A stretch of 64,000 nt of DNA from NCBI GenBank assembly GCA_946480925.1, contig CAMLLU010000012.1:1-64000 (forward strand), read 5' to 3'. The notes under the pieces were generated by a model. It did no database searches. It saw only the letters and a program-made list of their open reading frames with translations, and had not been told where the DNA came from. This document shows positions 8,095 through 15,892 of this stretch, piece after piece. The stretch is from an uncultured Rivibacter sp. (GTDB lineage: Bacteria; Pseudomonadota; Gammaproteobacteria; Burkholderiales; Burkholderiaceae). The position numbers were made by a program, and so were the translations under genes. How positions within the stretch are numbered: the first letter of the stretch is position 1; every line of letters starts with the position of its first letter.

Positions 8095-9120
8095 TTAGCC
8101 AGGCTGCGTGACGAACTCGTAGCGGATGTGATGCCGCCACACCTCGCCGGGCTGCAGCCAGCACGAGGGCTGCGGCCACTCGGGGTGGTTGGGGCTGTCG
8201 GGCAGGTATTGCGGCTCCAGCGCCACGCCGGCGCAGGCACCGTACGGGCGGCCTTCGCGGTCGGGTACGCCGGCAAGGTATTGCCCGGCATAGAACTGCA
8301 GTGACGGCAGCGTGGTGGAAAGCAGCATGCGCAGGCTGCCGTCGGCCGCCTGCAGCATCGCTGCCGGTGTCGCGGTGCCTGCGCATTCGGCGTCCAGCAG
8401 GAAGGCGTGGTCGTAGCCGCCACCGTGTCGCTGCTGGTCGTCGCGCAGCCAGTCACGCTCGATGGCCTTGGCGGTGCGGAAGTCGAAGCCGCTGCCTCGC
8501 ACCTCGGCCAGGGGCCCCAGCGGAATCAGCTCAGCATCCACCGGCAGGTAGTGCTGCGCGGCGACGCGCAGCCGGTGGCCGCGCACGTCGCCGTGCTGCG
8601 CATCGAGGTTGAAGTAGGCGTGGTTCGTGAGGCACACCGGGCTCGGCGCGCCTTCGACGCGCGCCTCGAACGCAATCTCCACCGCGAGCGGGCCCGCGAT
8701 GCGATAACTCACACGCGCTTCCATGCGGCCCGGGTAGCCCTGGTCGCCGTCGGGTGAGACGACCGAGAAGCTCGCCTCCCGCCCGTCGGCCCGTTCCACC
8801 TGCCAGTGCCGGCCATGAAAGCCGCCCGGCCCGCCGTGCAGCTGGTGCGCCGAGCCGGGTTGCGGCTCGAGCGCCCAGCTGCGCTCGCCCAGGGCGATGC
8901 GCGCGTGGCCGATGCGGTTGGCATAGCGGCCGATGGTGGCGCCCAGGAAGGCCGTCTGTTGCGCCTGCACCTGCGGCGTGGGGCAGCCGAGCAGCACTTC
9001 GCGCCGGCTGCCGTCGGGCATGGGCACGCGGCACGACAGCCACGTCGCGCCGAGGTCGGTGAGCGTGAGCGCAAGGCCCTGCGGGTGTTCGAGTTCGATG
9101 CGTTCGGGTGTGGTGGTCAT
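8095..9120 (-). CDS. galM: Aldose 1-epimerase (galactose mutarotase)
   Basis: Interconverts alpha- and beta-anomers of galactose, needed because beta-galactosidases release the beta form while galactokinase uses alpha. 341 residues, normal GalM length, no signal peptide. Family motifs: GATIGRYANRIG near residues 60-71, the catalytic His region HQLHGGPGGFH (91-101), CLTNHAYFNLD with the second His, and FLLD and ALEPQYLPDSPNHPEW with the catalytic Glu near the C-terminus. It follows the GH53 galactanase gene by 36 bases and is the last gene of the galactan block on this strand. Confidence 0.92.
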   Translation of the reverse strand: MTTTPERIELEHPQGLALTLTDLGATWLSCRVPMPDGSRREVLLGCPTPQVQAQQTAFLGATIGRYANRIGHARIALGERSWALEPQPGSAHQLHGGPGGFHGRHWQVERADGREASFSVVSPDGDQGYPGRMEARVSYRIAGPLAVEIAFEARVEGAPSPVCLTNHAYFNLDAQHGDVRGHRLRVAAQHYLPVDAELIPLGPLAEVRGSGFDFRTAKAIERDWLRDDQQRHGGGYDHAFLLDAECAGTATPAAMLQAADGSLRMLLSTTLPSLQFYAGQYLAGVPDREGRPYGACAGVALEPQYLPDSPNHPEWPQPSCWLQPGEVWRHHIRYEFVTQPG

Positions 9121-9156
9121 CGCAAACCTTCGCGCGCGTGTGATGCGCGCCAGGGG

Positions 9157-10170
9157 TCAGTATGGGTCCAGCGCGGCGGTGAATCGGCCGTTGCCGTCGA
9201 CGGCGCCCCAGGTGTAGCCCTGCCAGCCGGGGTAGGCGGTCGGCTCCCAGTAGAAGACGCCCACGCCGTAGCTGCCCAGCGCGCTGACCTTGGAGATCAG
9301 GTCGGCGACCATCGACTTGGACGCGCTCGCCTGCTGCCAGTCCATGCCCATCTCGGCGATCACCACGGGCTTGCCGTAGCGAGACACCATGTCCTTCATG
9401 TTGGTGTTGACCTGTGCGTTGAGCGACGACCAGTTCGACGCGTTCGGGTAGTGCGACATGCCGATCACGTCGTACTTCGCGCCGTTGGCCTTCATGCCGT
9501 CGAAGAACCAGCGGAAGGTCGTGTTGTTGTAGCCGTTGGCCAGGTGCAGCACGACCTGGGCGCCGGAGAACACCGCCTTCACCGCGCTGTAGCCGCTGTT
9601 GATGAACTTCACGAGGTTGGCGAAGTCGCTGCCCGAGGCCCGGCCATCGGGCCACAGCATGCCGCTGTTGATCTCGTTGCCGACCTGCACCCAGTCGACC
9701 GTCACGCCGTTGTCCTTCAGGTACTTGAGGATGCCGTAGGTGTGCGAGTAGACGTCGTTGACGAGCTGGCTCACGGAATGGCCGGACCACGCGGCAGGCT
9801 TGGTCTGCTGGCCCGGGTCGGCCCAGCTGTCGCTGTAGTGGAAGGTCAGCATGATCTTCTGGCCCTGGGCCGCGGCGCGCTTGGCCTTGTAGAGCGTGTC
9901 CGCGCCGTTGCACCAGCCGCCGCTCGGGTTGACCCACACGCGCAGCCGGATGGCGTTGGTGCCCAGGTTCTTCAGCAGCACGAAGGGGTCGGTCTTCACG
10001 CCGGCTGAGGTGTAGAAGCCGTAGCCGGAGGACTCCTCCTGGCTGATCCAGCTCACGTCGGCGCCCTTGGCGAAGGTGGCCGCCGCCGCCGGCCACACGG
10101 CCGTGCCGGCGGCGATGGCGACCGCCGTCTTCACGAAGGTGCGGCGCGAGAGGTTGTGTTTCTTTGTCAT
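9157..10170 (-). CDS. Arabinogalactan endo-beta-1,4-galactanase, GH53 (Tat-exported)
   Basis: Secreted endo-galactanase that cuts beta-1,4-galactan, the backbone of type I arabinogalactan and side chain of pectin RG-I. 337 residues, a bare catalytic domain. The N-terminus LSRRTFVKTAVAIAAGTA is a twin-arginine signal. GH53 hallmarks are RLRVWVNP (75-82), FHYSDSWADPG (110-120), acid/base Glu166 in QVGNEIN, SHYP (239-242) and nucleophile Glu273 in VIAEMG, ending in GVFYWEP. The product would be galacto-oligosaccharides. It is co-directional with galM and is one of two GH53 genes here; this one lacks the carbohydrate-binding module of the other. The ribosome site AAAGGAGAC is close to the ATG. 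Confidence 0.93.
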   Translation of the reverse strand: MTKKHNLSRRTFVKTAVAIAAGTAVWPAAAATFAKGADVSWISQEESSGYGFYTSAGVKTDPFVLLKNLGTNAIRLRVWVNPSGGWCNGADTLYKAKRAAAQGQKIMLTFHYSDSWADPGQQTKPAAWSGHSVSQLVNDVYSHTYGILKYLKDNGVTVDWVQVGNEINSGMLWPDGRASGSDFANLVKFINSGYSAVKAVFSGAQVVLHLANGYNNTTFRWFFDGMKANGAKYDVIGMSHYPNASNWSSLNAQVNTNMKDMVSRYGKPVVIAEMGMDWQQASASKSMVADLISKVSALGSYGVGVFYWEPTAYPGWQGYTWGAVDGNGRFTAALDPY

Positions 10171-10225
10171 CCTTTTGTCTCCTTTGGTGGTGGTGAGAAA
10201 TCACGGCCCGCGAAGTGGCATGCGC

Positions 10226-11164
10226 TCAGGGGCCGAGGTCGAAACCGAACTCGATCGAGGCCCGCCGCACTTGCGCCGGGGGCACGAAGCGCCAGCGGCG
10301 GATGGCCTCCAGCGCGGGGGCGGCGAGGCGCTGGTCGCTGATCGAGGTGATCTCCGCACGGCGCAACTGGCCGTCGGTGCCGACCTCGATGCTCAGCGCG
10401 ACGCGGCCCTTGCGCAGTTTTTGGACGAGTACCTCGTCCCACTCGGGGTCGTGTTGTTCGAGCGGCTCAAGTTGCGGTTCGGCGGCCGGTGCGGCGGCAG
10501 TTGAGGGCGCGGTGGCGTTGGCACGGCCGTCGAGGTCGAAGCCGAACTCGACTCGTGCCGAGCGGGCGGTGGGTGTGGGGGCGAAGTGCCAGCCACCACG
10601 CAGCGCGGCCAGTGCCGCGGCTTCGAGGGCGGCATTGCTGCTGGCGGCCACGCTGGCCGATGCGAGCTGGCCGTCGGGCGCGACGGTGAAGCGCAGCTCG
10701 ACGCGGCCGCGGCGTAGCCGGTTCATCAGGTCGGCGGGCCACTGCGGCTCGCGGCGTTCGGTGACGAGCGGGGGCTCGGCCTCGGCCGGCGCGGCGGGCG
10801 GTTCAGCCTTGGCCATGTCGGCGCCAGGCATGGACGCCGGCGCGGCCACCGATTCGGCCGATGCCACCGACGCTGCCGATGCCGCACGTGCCACCTTCGA
10901 GGCGCGCTGCTTCGGCGCCTGCGGCTTGTCCGCGGCGGGCGCTGCCGGCTTGTGTGCCACCGCGGCCTTGGCCTGCTCGGCGCGCTCGCCGTTCAGGCGG
11001 ATCCAGCGCAGCGGGCCTTCGGCTTCGCGGAGCTTGCGTTCGTCGATGCCGTCCTGAGCCTGCACAAGACCCGTGAGCGCCATTACCAAGGCGCCTGCGA
11101 GCCAGGAGCGGCCGCTCCTTATCCCGCTCGCGGGAGAAGGAGCCTGGGGCGCGGTGAACCTCAT
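10226..11164 (-). CDS. Protein with two TonB-C-like domains
   Basis: Exported protein of 312 residues. After the signal-like SWLAGALVMALTGLVQAQ it has an Ala/Pro/Lys-rich linker (about 50-125) and two repeats of the TonB C-terminal fold, around WPADLMNRLRRGRVELRFTV and WDEVLVQKLRKGRVALSIEV, each ending RVEFGFDL or SIEFGFDL. TonB proteins couple the proton gradient to outer-membrane receptors, but this one has a cleavable-looking leader rather than a membrane anchor and two domains in tandem, so a classical energy-transducing role is doubtful; no exbBD or TonB-dependent receptor lies nearby. The N-region before the hydrophobic core is encoded by half of a family A palindromic repeat, and the start lies in a repeat flanking the IS110 copy, so the true start may differ (the frame is open to 11203). 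Confidence 0.6.
   Translation of the reverse strand: MRFTAPQAPSPASGIRSGRSWLAGALVMALTGLVQAQDGIDERKLREAEGPLRWIRLNGERAEQAKAAVAHKPAAPAADKPQAPKQRASKVARAASAASVASAESVAAPASMPGADMAKAEPPAAPAEAEPPLVTERREPQWPADLMNRLRRGRVELRFTVAPDGQLASASVAASSNAALEAAALAALRGGWHFAPTPTARSARVEFGFDLDGRANATAPSTAAAPAAEPQLEPLEQHDPEWDEVLVQKLRKGRVALSIEVGTDGQLRRAEITSISDQRLAAPALEAIRRWRFVPPAQVRRASIEFGFDLGP
11117..11150. repeat. Family A palindromic repeat, half copy
   Basis: CTCCTTATCCCGCTCGCGGG followed by AGAAGGAGC forms one hairpin of the family A element seen complete at 15795-15883. It overlaps the coding start of the TonB-domain protein. Confidence 0.6.
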
Positions 11165-11210
11165 GTCAGTGCTCCATGACGCTGCGCGTCTTCCGCGACG
11201 CATGAAACGC
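11161..11210. repeat. Left imperfect direct repeat flanking the IS110 element
   Basis: These 50 bases match 12650-12699 at 40 positions, with GACGCATGAAACGC identical in both. The pair brackets the transposase gene and its leader. It may mark element ends, or a pre-existing pair of repeats used as target. Confidence 0.55.
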
Positions 11211-11414
11211 GGCTGTAATGGTGGTTGCGGCGTCCGGCACAGAGGTCGGCTTTAACTTGGTGCGACAAGCCCGTATGTCAGTGGGACCCGCGGCTCCACG
11301 AGCACCCCGCACTGTCGCCTGGGGCTCAGCGCCCTTGAGCACGCATCCTAGATTTCGATGACGTGGGCCGCACGCCGATAACGCCGCGTTCTTCGGCTTG
11401 ATCAGGAGGCGATC
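11211..11414 (+). ncRNA. Candidate IS110 bridge RNA region
   Basis: Non-coding leader between the left flank and the transposase ATG. Known IS110-group elements transcribe a bridge RNA of roughly 170-200 bases from this end, with loops pairing to donor and target. The stretch is of suitable length and GC-rich with several short complementary segments, but I could not fold it; assignment is by position only. Confidence 0.4.
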
Positions 11415-12638
11415 ATGGAAGTCATCTGCCCGCGCTGCGCGGGACTGGACGTGCACAAGCAGACGGTGGTGGCCTGTGTGCGCATTGCGGCCGACGGCCC
11501 TGCGCTGCAGGAGGTACGCACCTTCGCCACGACCACCACGGGTCTTCTGGCGCTGGCCGATTGGCTGGACTCGCATGGCGTCACGGTGGTCGCCATGGAG
11601 GCCACCGGCGTGTACTGGAAGCCGGTGTGGCATGTGCTCGAAGGCCACTTCGAGCTGGTGCTGGCCAACGCCGCGCACGTCAAGAACGTGCCCGGGCGCA
11701 AGACCGACGTCAACGACGCGATGTGGCTCGCAGACCTGCTGGCGCACGGGCTGATCCGCGCCAGCTTCGTGCCGCCGGTGGCGGTGCAGGAGCTGCGCAC
11801 GCTCACGCGCACGCGCAAGCAGTTCGTGCGCGAGCGCAGCGCTCACGTGCAGCGCATCGACAAGGTGCTCGAGGACGCGAACCTCAAGCTCGGCGTGGTG
11901 CTCAGCGACATCCTGGGCAAGAGCGGCCGTGCAGTGCTGCAAGCCATCATCGACGGCCATACGGACCCCGAGCGACTGGCCTCGTGCATCAGCACGCGCG
12001 TCAAGGCCAGCCGAGCCGAGTTGCTCGAAGCGCTGCGCGGGCACGTCAGCGCGCATCAGCGCTTCATGCTCAAGCTGCACCTGGACCACATCGATGCGCT
12101 CGACACGGCCATCGCCGCCATCGAAACGGAGGTGGGCCTCGGGCTGGACTCGTTTCGACAAGCCGCCAAGCTGCTGAGCACGATGCCGGGGCTGAGCGCA
12201 GTCGGCTCCAACGTCGTGATCGCCGAGATCGGCGTCGACATGAGCCGCTTCGCCACGCCCGGCCACCTGCTGTCCTGGGCTTGCATGTGCCCGCGCAATG
12301 ACGAGAGCGCCGGCAAGCGGCGCAGCACCCGGCTGCGCCGCGGCGGCAAGTGGCTCAAAACCACCATGGTGCAGGCCGCCTGGGCCGCCATCAAGGTCAA
12401 GGGCAGCTACTTGCAGGCCCAGTTCCATCGCCTGCGCGCCAGGCGTGGCGCCAAGAAGGCCATCATCGCCGTGGCCGCATCGATGCTCACCGCAGCTTGG
12501 CACATGCTGCGCAACCGCACCGAATACCGCGATCTCGGCGCCGCTCACTTCGATCGTGCCAACGCCCATAAGACCGCCACCCGTCTGGTCCGCAGGCTGC
12601 AGCAGATCGGCTACGCCGTCCAACTCACGCCAGTTTGA
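11415..12638 (+). CDS. IS110 family transposase
   Basis: RNA-guided recombinase of 407 residues. The N-terminal RuvC-like domain has the DEDD set: Asp12 in GLDVHK, Glu62 in AMEATGVYW, Asp98 and Asp101 in KTDVND. A helical middle leads to the C-terminal Tnp domain (about 190-380) with LLSTMPGLSAVGS and the segment holding the family's conserved serine, NDESAGKRRSTRLRRGGKW. The ribosome site AGGAGG lies 7 bases before the ATG at 11415. The reading frame is intact and no stop or frameshift is seen, so the element could still be active. Confidence 0.95.
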   Translation: MEVICPRCAGLDVHKQTVVACVRIAADGPALQEVRTFATTTTGLLALADWLDSHGVTVVAMEATGVYWKPVWHVLEGHFELVLANAAHVKNVPGRKTDVNDAMWLADLLAHGLIRASFVPPVAVQELRTLTRTRKQFVRERSAHVQRIDKVLEDANLKLGVVLSDILGKSGRAVLQAIIDGHTDPERLASCISTRVKASRAELLEALRGHVSAHQRFMLKLHLDHIDALDTAIAAIETEVGLGLDSFRQAAKLLSTMPGLSAVGSNVVIAEIGVDMSRFATPGHLLSWACMCPRNDESAGKRRSTRLRRGGKWLKTTMVQAAWAAIKVKGSYLQAQFHRLRARRGAKKAIIAVAASMLTAAWHMLRNRTEYRDLGAAHFDRANAHKTATRLVRRLQQIGYAVQLTPV

Positions 12639-12649
12639 CGAAGTCAGTT

Positions 12650-12699
12650 TCATCCTAGTGGTCCATTGCGCTGCGCGCCACCCACGACGCATGAAACGC
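12650..12699. repeat. Right imperfect direct repeat flanking the IS110 element
   Basis: Matches 11161-11210 at 40 of 50 positions. It begins just after the transposase stop and abuts a family B palindromic repeat. Confidence 0.55.
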
Positions 12700-12711
12700 T
12701 GTCAGAACTCC

Positions 12712-12803
12712 TTCACCGCAGAGGTGCGGAGAGCGCGGAGGATTCGCGGAGAAATACAGGTCTTCTCCGCGGTCCTCCGCGTCCTCCGCGCCTGCGCGGT
12801 GAA
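12712..12803. repeat. Family B palindromic repeat, copy 1
   Basis: A 92-bp element with ends TTCACCGC and GCGGTGAA in inverted orientation and internal GGAGG/CCTCC-rich arms, able to form one long stem-loop. Copies at 18460-18551 and 32880-32972 have the same length and ends. This one lies between the IS110 copy and the CBM gene. Confidence 0.8.
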
Positions 12804-12821
12804 TGAACTGGGGTTTCATCT

Positions 12822-13787
12822 TCAGCGCGCTGCCGGCTCGGTGATCAGCCGCGACCACGTCGCATCGGGAAAGAACTCGACGTTGTCGAGGTTGCCCCAG
12901 GTGCCGCCCGGTGCGTTGACGTACAGGCCGACGGTGCATTCACCGCCTTTCACCCGGATGCCCTTCACCGTGTACTGCGTCCACTTGCGCCAGCCGGTGT
13001 TGACCACCGCGGTGGACAGCGCCGCGCCGCCGCAGTCGCGTGCGAACAGGCGCAGCGAGGTTTCGCCGCCGCCGCCCGCGGCCCAGGCGCGCAGCGTGTA
13101 GGGGCCGTCGGCGAGGCCGCTGAAGCGGCGCAGCGCGAGGAAGGCGAAGGGCTTGTCCAGCGTGTACTTCAGCGAGTGCTCGCCGGCGTGTGCGTTGCCG
13201 GCTTCGCGTGCGACCCACACCGCCCCGGTCTCGCCGCGAATGGTCCAGCCGTCGAGCGAGCCGCTCTCGAAGCCGGCGTCGGGGAACACGTTCTTCGTGG
13301 CCGCACCGTCGGCCGGCTTGGTCACCGCAATGGGCACCGCGGTCGCGCTGGCGGCCACCGCCGCGCCGTCGCGCGTCAGGTCGCCCGGGATCTCGTCGGC
13401 GGCGCTGCCGCTGTTGCGCAGGAAGCGGCGCACCACCACCTGGCCGTTCTTGCCGCCGCGCCCGTCGTCCGCAGTGTCGGGGGCCTCGGGGTCGAGCACC
13501 CAGGTCGGCTGCGTGGTGCCGGTCACGAACTTGTACTGCAGCACGTCGCCGGGCTTGGCGCCCTTGAACACGTAGCGCCAGGTGCCGTCGCCGTCGCGCG
13601 TCATCGGCGCGGCCGACAGCGACCACTGGTTGAAGCTGCCCGCCACCACCACGGCGCCGGCGCGCACATCGCGGTGCTGGAACTCGATCTCGATCTGCTC
13701 GCCCTCCTGGCGCACGATCACCTTGCCCTGCGCGGCACCGGCAGCGGCCACCAGCAGCAGCGTTCCCAATGCAAGACGTCCCTGCAT
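12822..13787 (-). CDS. Secreted protein with CBM48-like and CBM61-like modules, no catalytic domain
   Basis: 321 residues with a Sec signal (MQGRLALGTLLLVAAAGAAQ). Residues about 44-122 resemble the CBM48/AMPK glycogen-binding fold (VVVAGSFNQWSLSAAPMTRD, GDVLQYKFVTG). Residues about 166-309 form a beta-sandwich that parallels the C-terminal module of the next gene's galactanase: FPDAGFESGSLDGWTIRGET against FDDPGFEKGVLTEWQLTGDT, and WRKWTQYTVKGI against WQKWKQYAITGI. In GH53 enzymes such a module is CBM61, which binds beta-1,4-galactan. No glycosidase domain is present. It is co-directional with, and 37 bases after, the GH53-CBM gene. I infer a periplasmic or secreted galactan-binding helper; enzymatic activity is not expected. 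Confidence 0.75.
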   Translation of the reverse strand: MQGRLALGTLLLVAAAGAAQGKVIVRQEGEQIEIEFQHRDVRAGAVVVAGSFNQWSLSAAPMTRDGDGTWRYVFKGAKPGDVLQYKFVTGTTQPTWVLDPEAPDTADDGRGGKNGQVVVRRFLRNSGSAADEIPGDLTRDGAAVAASATAVPIAVTKPADGAATKNVFPDAGFESGSLDGWTIRGETGAVWVAREAGNAHAGEHSLKYTLDKPFAFLALRRFSGLADGPYTLRAWAAGGGGETSLRLFARDCGGAALSTAVVNTGWRKWTQYTVKGIRVKGGECTVGLYVNAPGGTWGNLDNVEFFPDATWSRLITEPAAR

Positions 13788-13824
13788 GTTCTTTCCCTCC
13801 TTCGTGTTGTCGGGCTGCGTGCGG

Positions 13825-15762
13825 CTACTCCTCGCGCAGGAACTCGACGTCGTCGACGTTGCCCCAGTTGCCGGTCTGGCCGTCGACCAGCACGCCCACC
13901 GTGCAGCTGCCGCCGTCCACGACGGGAATGCCGGTGATCGCGTACTGCTTCCACTTCTGCCAGCCGGTGTTCGTCATCGCGACGGCGCGGCGTTGTGCGT
14001 CGCCGCAGCCGCGCGCAAACAGCTCGAGCGCCTTTTCGCCACCGCCGCCGGACGACCACGCCTTGAGCGTGTAGCGGCCCGGCTTGAGCCCGGTGAAGCT
14101 GCGCACGGCCTCGAACCTGAAGGCCTCGCCCTTCCAGTAGTGCAGAGAGTGCAGGCCGCCGTGGGCGTTGCCGGGGTTGCGTTCGTTGCTCGCGGCCGAG
14201 GTGTCGCCGGTGAGCTGCCATTCGGTCAGCACGCCTTTCTCGAAGCCGGGGTCGTCGAAGAGGTTGCGGCGCGGCACCACGTCGACCACGGCCTCCACCT
14301 TCAGCGGCTGGCCCACCGCTTCGCCGCGCAGCGTGAAGCGGCCGGTCTGTGCGAGCGCGTCCTTGGGCACGTCGTCCCACTGCATCCAGGCACTGCGTTC
14401 GGCGTCGTCGCTGAAGGCGAGCCGCACCGATTCAGGCGGCGTCCACGGCTCGCCGGCAAAGGCGGTGAGCTTGAGCGGCGCGCCCTGGAGCAGGCGCGGC
14501 ACGTCCTGCGGTGTGCCGGCTTCGCGCACGCGCTTGAACACGGCCAGCGAGGGCAGGGCCTTGCCGTCGAAGTCGAACATCGCCTGGTTGTCCCAGGCGT
14601 TGCCTTCACCGGTGCGCCAGCCGGCGCGCGGCACCGGCGTCCAGTCCGGCTCCCAGTAGAAGACGCCGAGGCCGCGCCCGCCCGGCACCTGTGCCACGGC
14701 GTCGATCACGTCGCGCACGACGCTGGCCTGGCCTTGCATCGTGGCCTTGTAGCCCACGCTCTTCTGCATCTCGGTGTTGAAGAGGTTGGGCCAGCCGTCG
14801 CCGTCGCGCGTGGTGTAGGCATAGGCGGTTTCCACCACGGCGACCTCCTTGCCGTAGCGCGACGAGATGTCGTCCATGTTGGCGCGCAGGTCGTCGATGG
14901 GGCCGTGGTAGTAGGGGTAGAACGACAGGCCGATCACGTCGTAGTCCACGCCCTGCTTCTGGAAGAGGTCGAACACGCGGCGGTACAGCTCGTTCTTGCC
15001 GCCGTCGGCCAGGTGCACGATGAGTCTGGTGCGCGTGCCGTTGCCGCGCTTCGCATCGGCTTCGCGCACGGCACGAAGGCCCTGCTTCATCAGCGCGACG
15101 AAGCCCTCGTCGCCGCCGATCTGCTCTTCGGGCTTTTCCTTCCAGGTCTTGCCGTCGGGCCAGAGCATGCCGCCGTTGAGTTCGTTGCCGATCTGCACCA
15201 TGTCCGGGTAGACGCCCGCATCGCCGAGGGCCTGCATCACCTGCGTGGTGTAGCGGTGCACTTCCTGCTCGAGCGCGGCGCCCTTCAGGTTGCGCCACGC
15301 GGCCGGCTTGGTCTGCTTGCCGGGGTCGGCCCAGAAGTCGCTGTAGTGGATGTCGAGCAGGAACTTCAGGCCCAGCGCCTTTGCGCGCCTGGCCAGCCGC
15401 ACGGTGGTGGCGAGGTCGTTGTTGCCACCGCCCACCGGCTCGCCGCGGCGCGAGATCGTGCGCCCGCCCTCGATCACGTCGGACTCGTTGACCGGCGTGT
15501 GCCACAGCCGCAGCCGGACCCAGTTGACGCCGTTGTCCTTGACGATCTGCAGCGCATCGCCGCGCTGGCCGTCCAGCCCGTAGAAGCGGCCGCCGTTGCG
15601 CTCGAGCTGGTCGAGCATGGACATGTCGGCGCCCATGATGAAGTCCGGCCGCAGGTCGGCCACCGGCTGCACGGTGATCGCGTCGGCGGCCGATGCGGCG
15701 GTGGAGGCCAGCAGCCCGAGCGCCGCGAGCACGACAGCCGCGCAGTGATGAAGACGTCGCAT
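13825..15762 (-). CDS. Endo-beta-1,4-galactanase, GH53 with C-terminal CBM61-like module
   Basis: Secreted galactanase of 645 residues. Signal peptide at 1-26 (AASAADA). GH53 catalytic domain at about 40-415 with RLRLWHTP, DIHYSDFWADPG, acid/base Glu194 in QIGNELN, SFYPYYHG and nucleophile Glu311 in AVVETAY, then GVFYWEPDW. Around 425-497 is an Ig-like linker of the kind found in GH53 proteins (GRFTLRGEAVGQPLKVEAVV). Residues 500-643 are the CBM61-like beta-sandwich shared with the downstream protein. It would attack insoluble or cell-wall galactan that the bare GH53 at 9157 might bind less well. It follows the porin gene by 130 bases and is likely transcribed with it. Confidence 0.94.
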   Translation of the reverse strand: MRRLHHCAAVVLAALGLLASTAASAADAITVQPVADLRPDFIMGADMSMLDQLERNGGRFYGLDGQRGDALQIVKDNGVNWVRLRLWHTPVNESDVIEGGRTISRRGEPVGGGNNDLATTVRLARRAKALGLKFLLDIHYSDFWADPGKQTKPAAWRNLKGAALEQEVHRYTTQVMQALGDAGVYPDMVQIGNELNGGMLWPDGKTWKEKPEEQIGGDEGFVALMKQGLRAVREADAKRGNGTRTRLIVHLADGGKNELYRRVFDLFQKQGVDYDVIGLSFYPYYHGPIDDLRANMDDISSRYGKEVAVVETAYAYTTRDGDGWPNLFNTEMQKSVGYKATMQGQASVVRDVIDAVAQVPGGRGLGVFYWEPDWTPVPRAGWRTGEGNAWDNQAMFDFDGKALPSLAVFKRVREAGTPQDVPRLLQGAPLKLTAFAGEPWTPPESVRLAFSDDAERSAWMQWDDVPKDALAQTGRFTLRGEAVGQPLKVEAVVDVVPRRNLFDDPGFEKGVLTEWQLTGDTSAASNERNPGNAHGGLHSLHYWKGEAFRFEAVRSFTGLKPGRYTLKAWSSGGGGEKALELFARGCGDAQRRAVAMTNTGWQKWKQYAITGIPVVDGGSCTVGVLVDGQTGNWGNVDDVEFLREE

Positions 15763-15794
15763 GTCTGTTCCTAGAGAAACGTGCCGTGAAGTGG

Positions 15795-15883
15795 CTCCCT
15801 CTCCCGCTGGCGGGAGAGGGTTGGGGTGAGGGTCACGCGCAGGCCCTCATCCCCCGCCTTCTCCCGCAAGCGGGAGAAGGAGC
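15795..15883. repeat. Family A palindromic repeat, copy 2
   Basis: CTCCCTCTCCCGCTGGCGGG starts one hairpin and CTCCCGCAAGCGGGAGAAGG a second, separated by a GGGGTGAGGG spacer. Complete copy of the element at 1872-1963, lying between the porin and GH53 genes. Confidence 0.75.
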
Positions 15884-15892
15884 TTTTGATGA

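Larger units (their letters stand above)
11205..12650 (+). mobile_element. IS110-family insertion sequence (boundaries approximate)
   Basis: A single DEDD transposase gene preceded by about 200 non-coding bases and followed by only a few bases, with no obvious terminal inverted repeats; this is the IS110 group layout. In IS110 elements the long non-coding end encodes a structured bridge RNA. The element interrupts an otherwise co-directional galactan block, between the TonB-domain gene and the CBM gene. Exact ends cannot be set without an empty site. Confidence 0.75.

Noticed and set aside
11166..12692. Minus-strand 508-codon frame over the IS110 transposase
   Set aside because: Shadow of the transposase; the DEDD motifs are on the plus strand.
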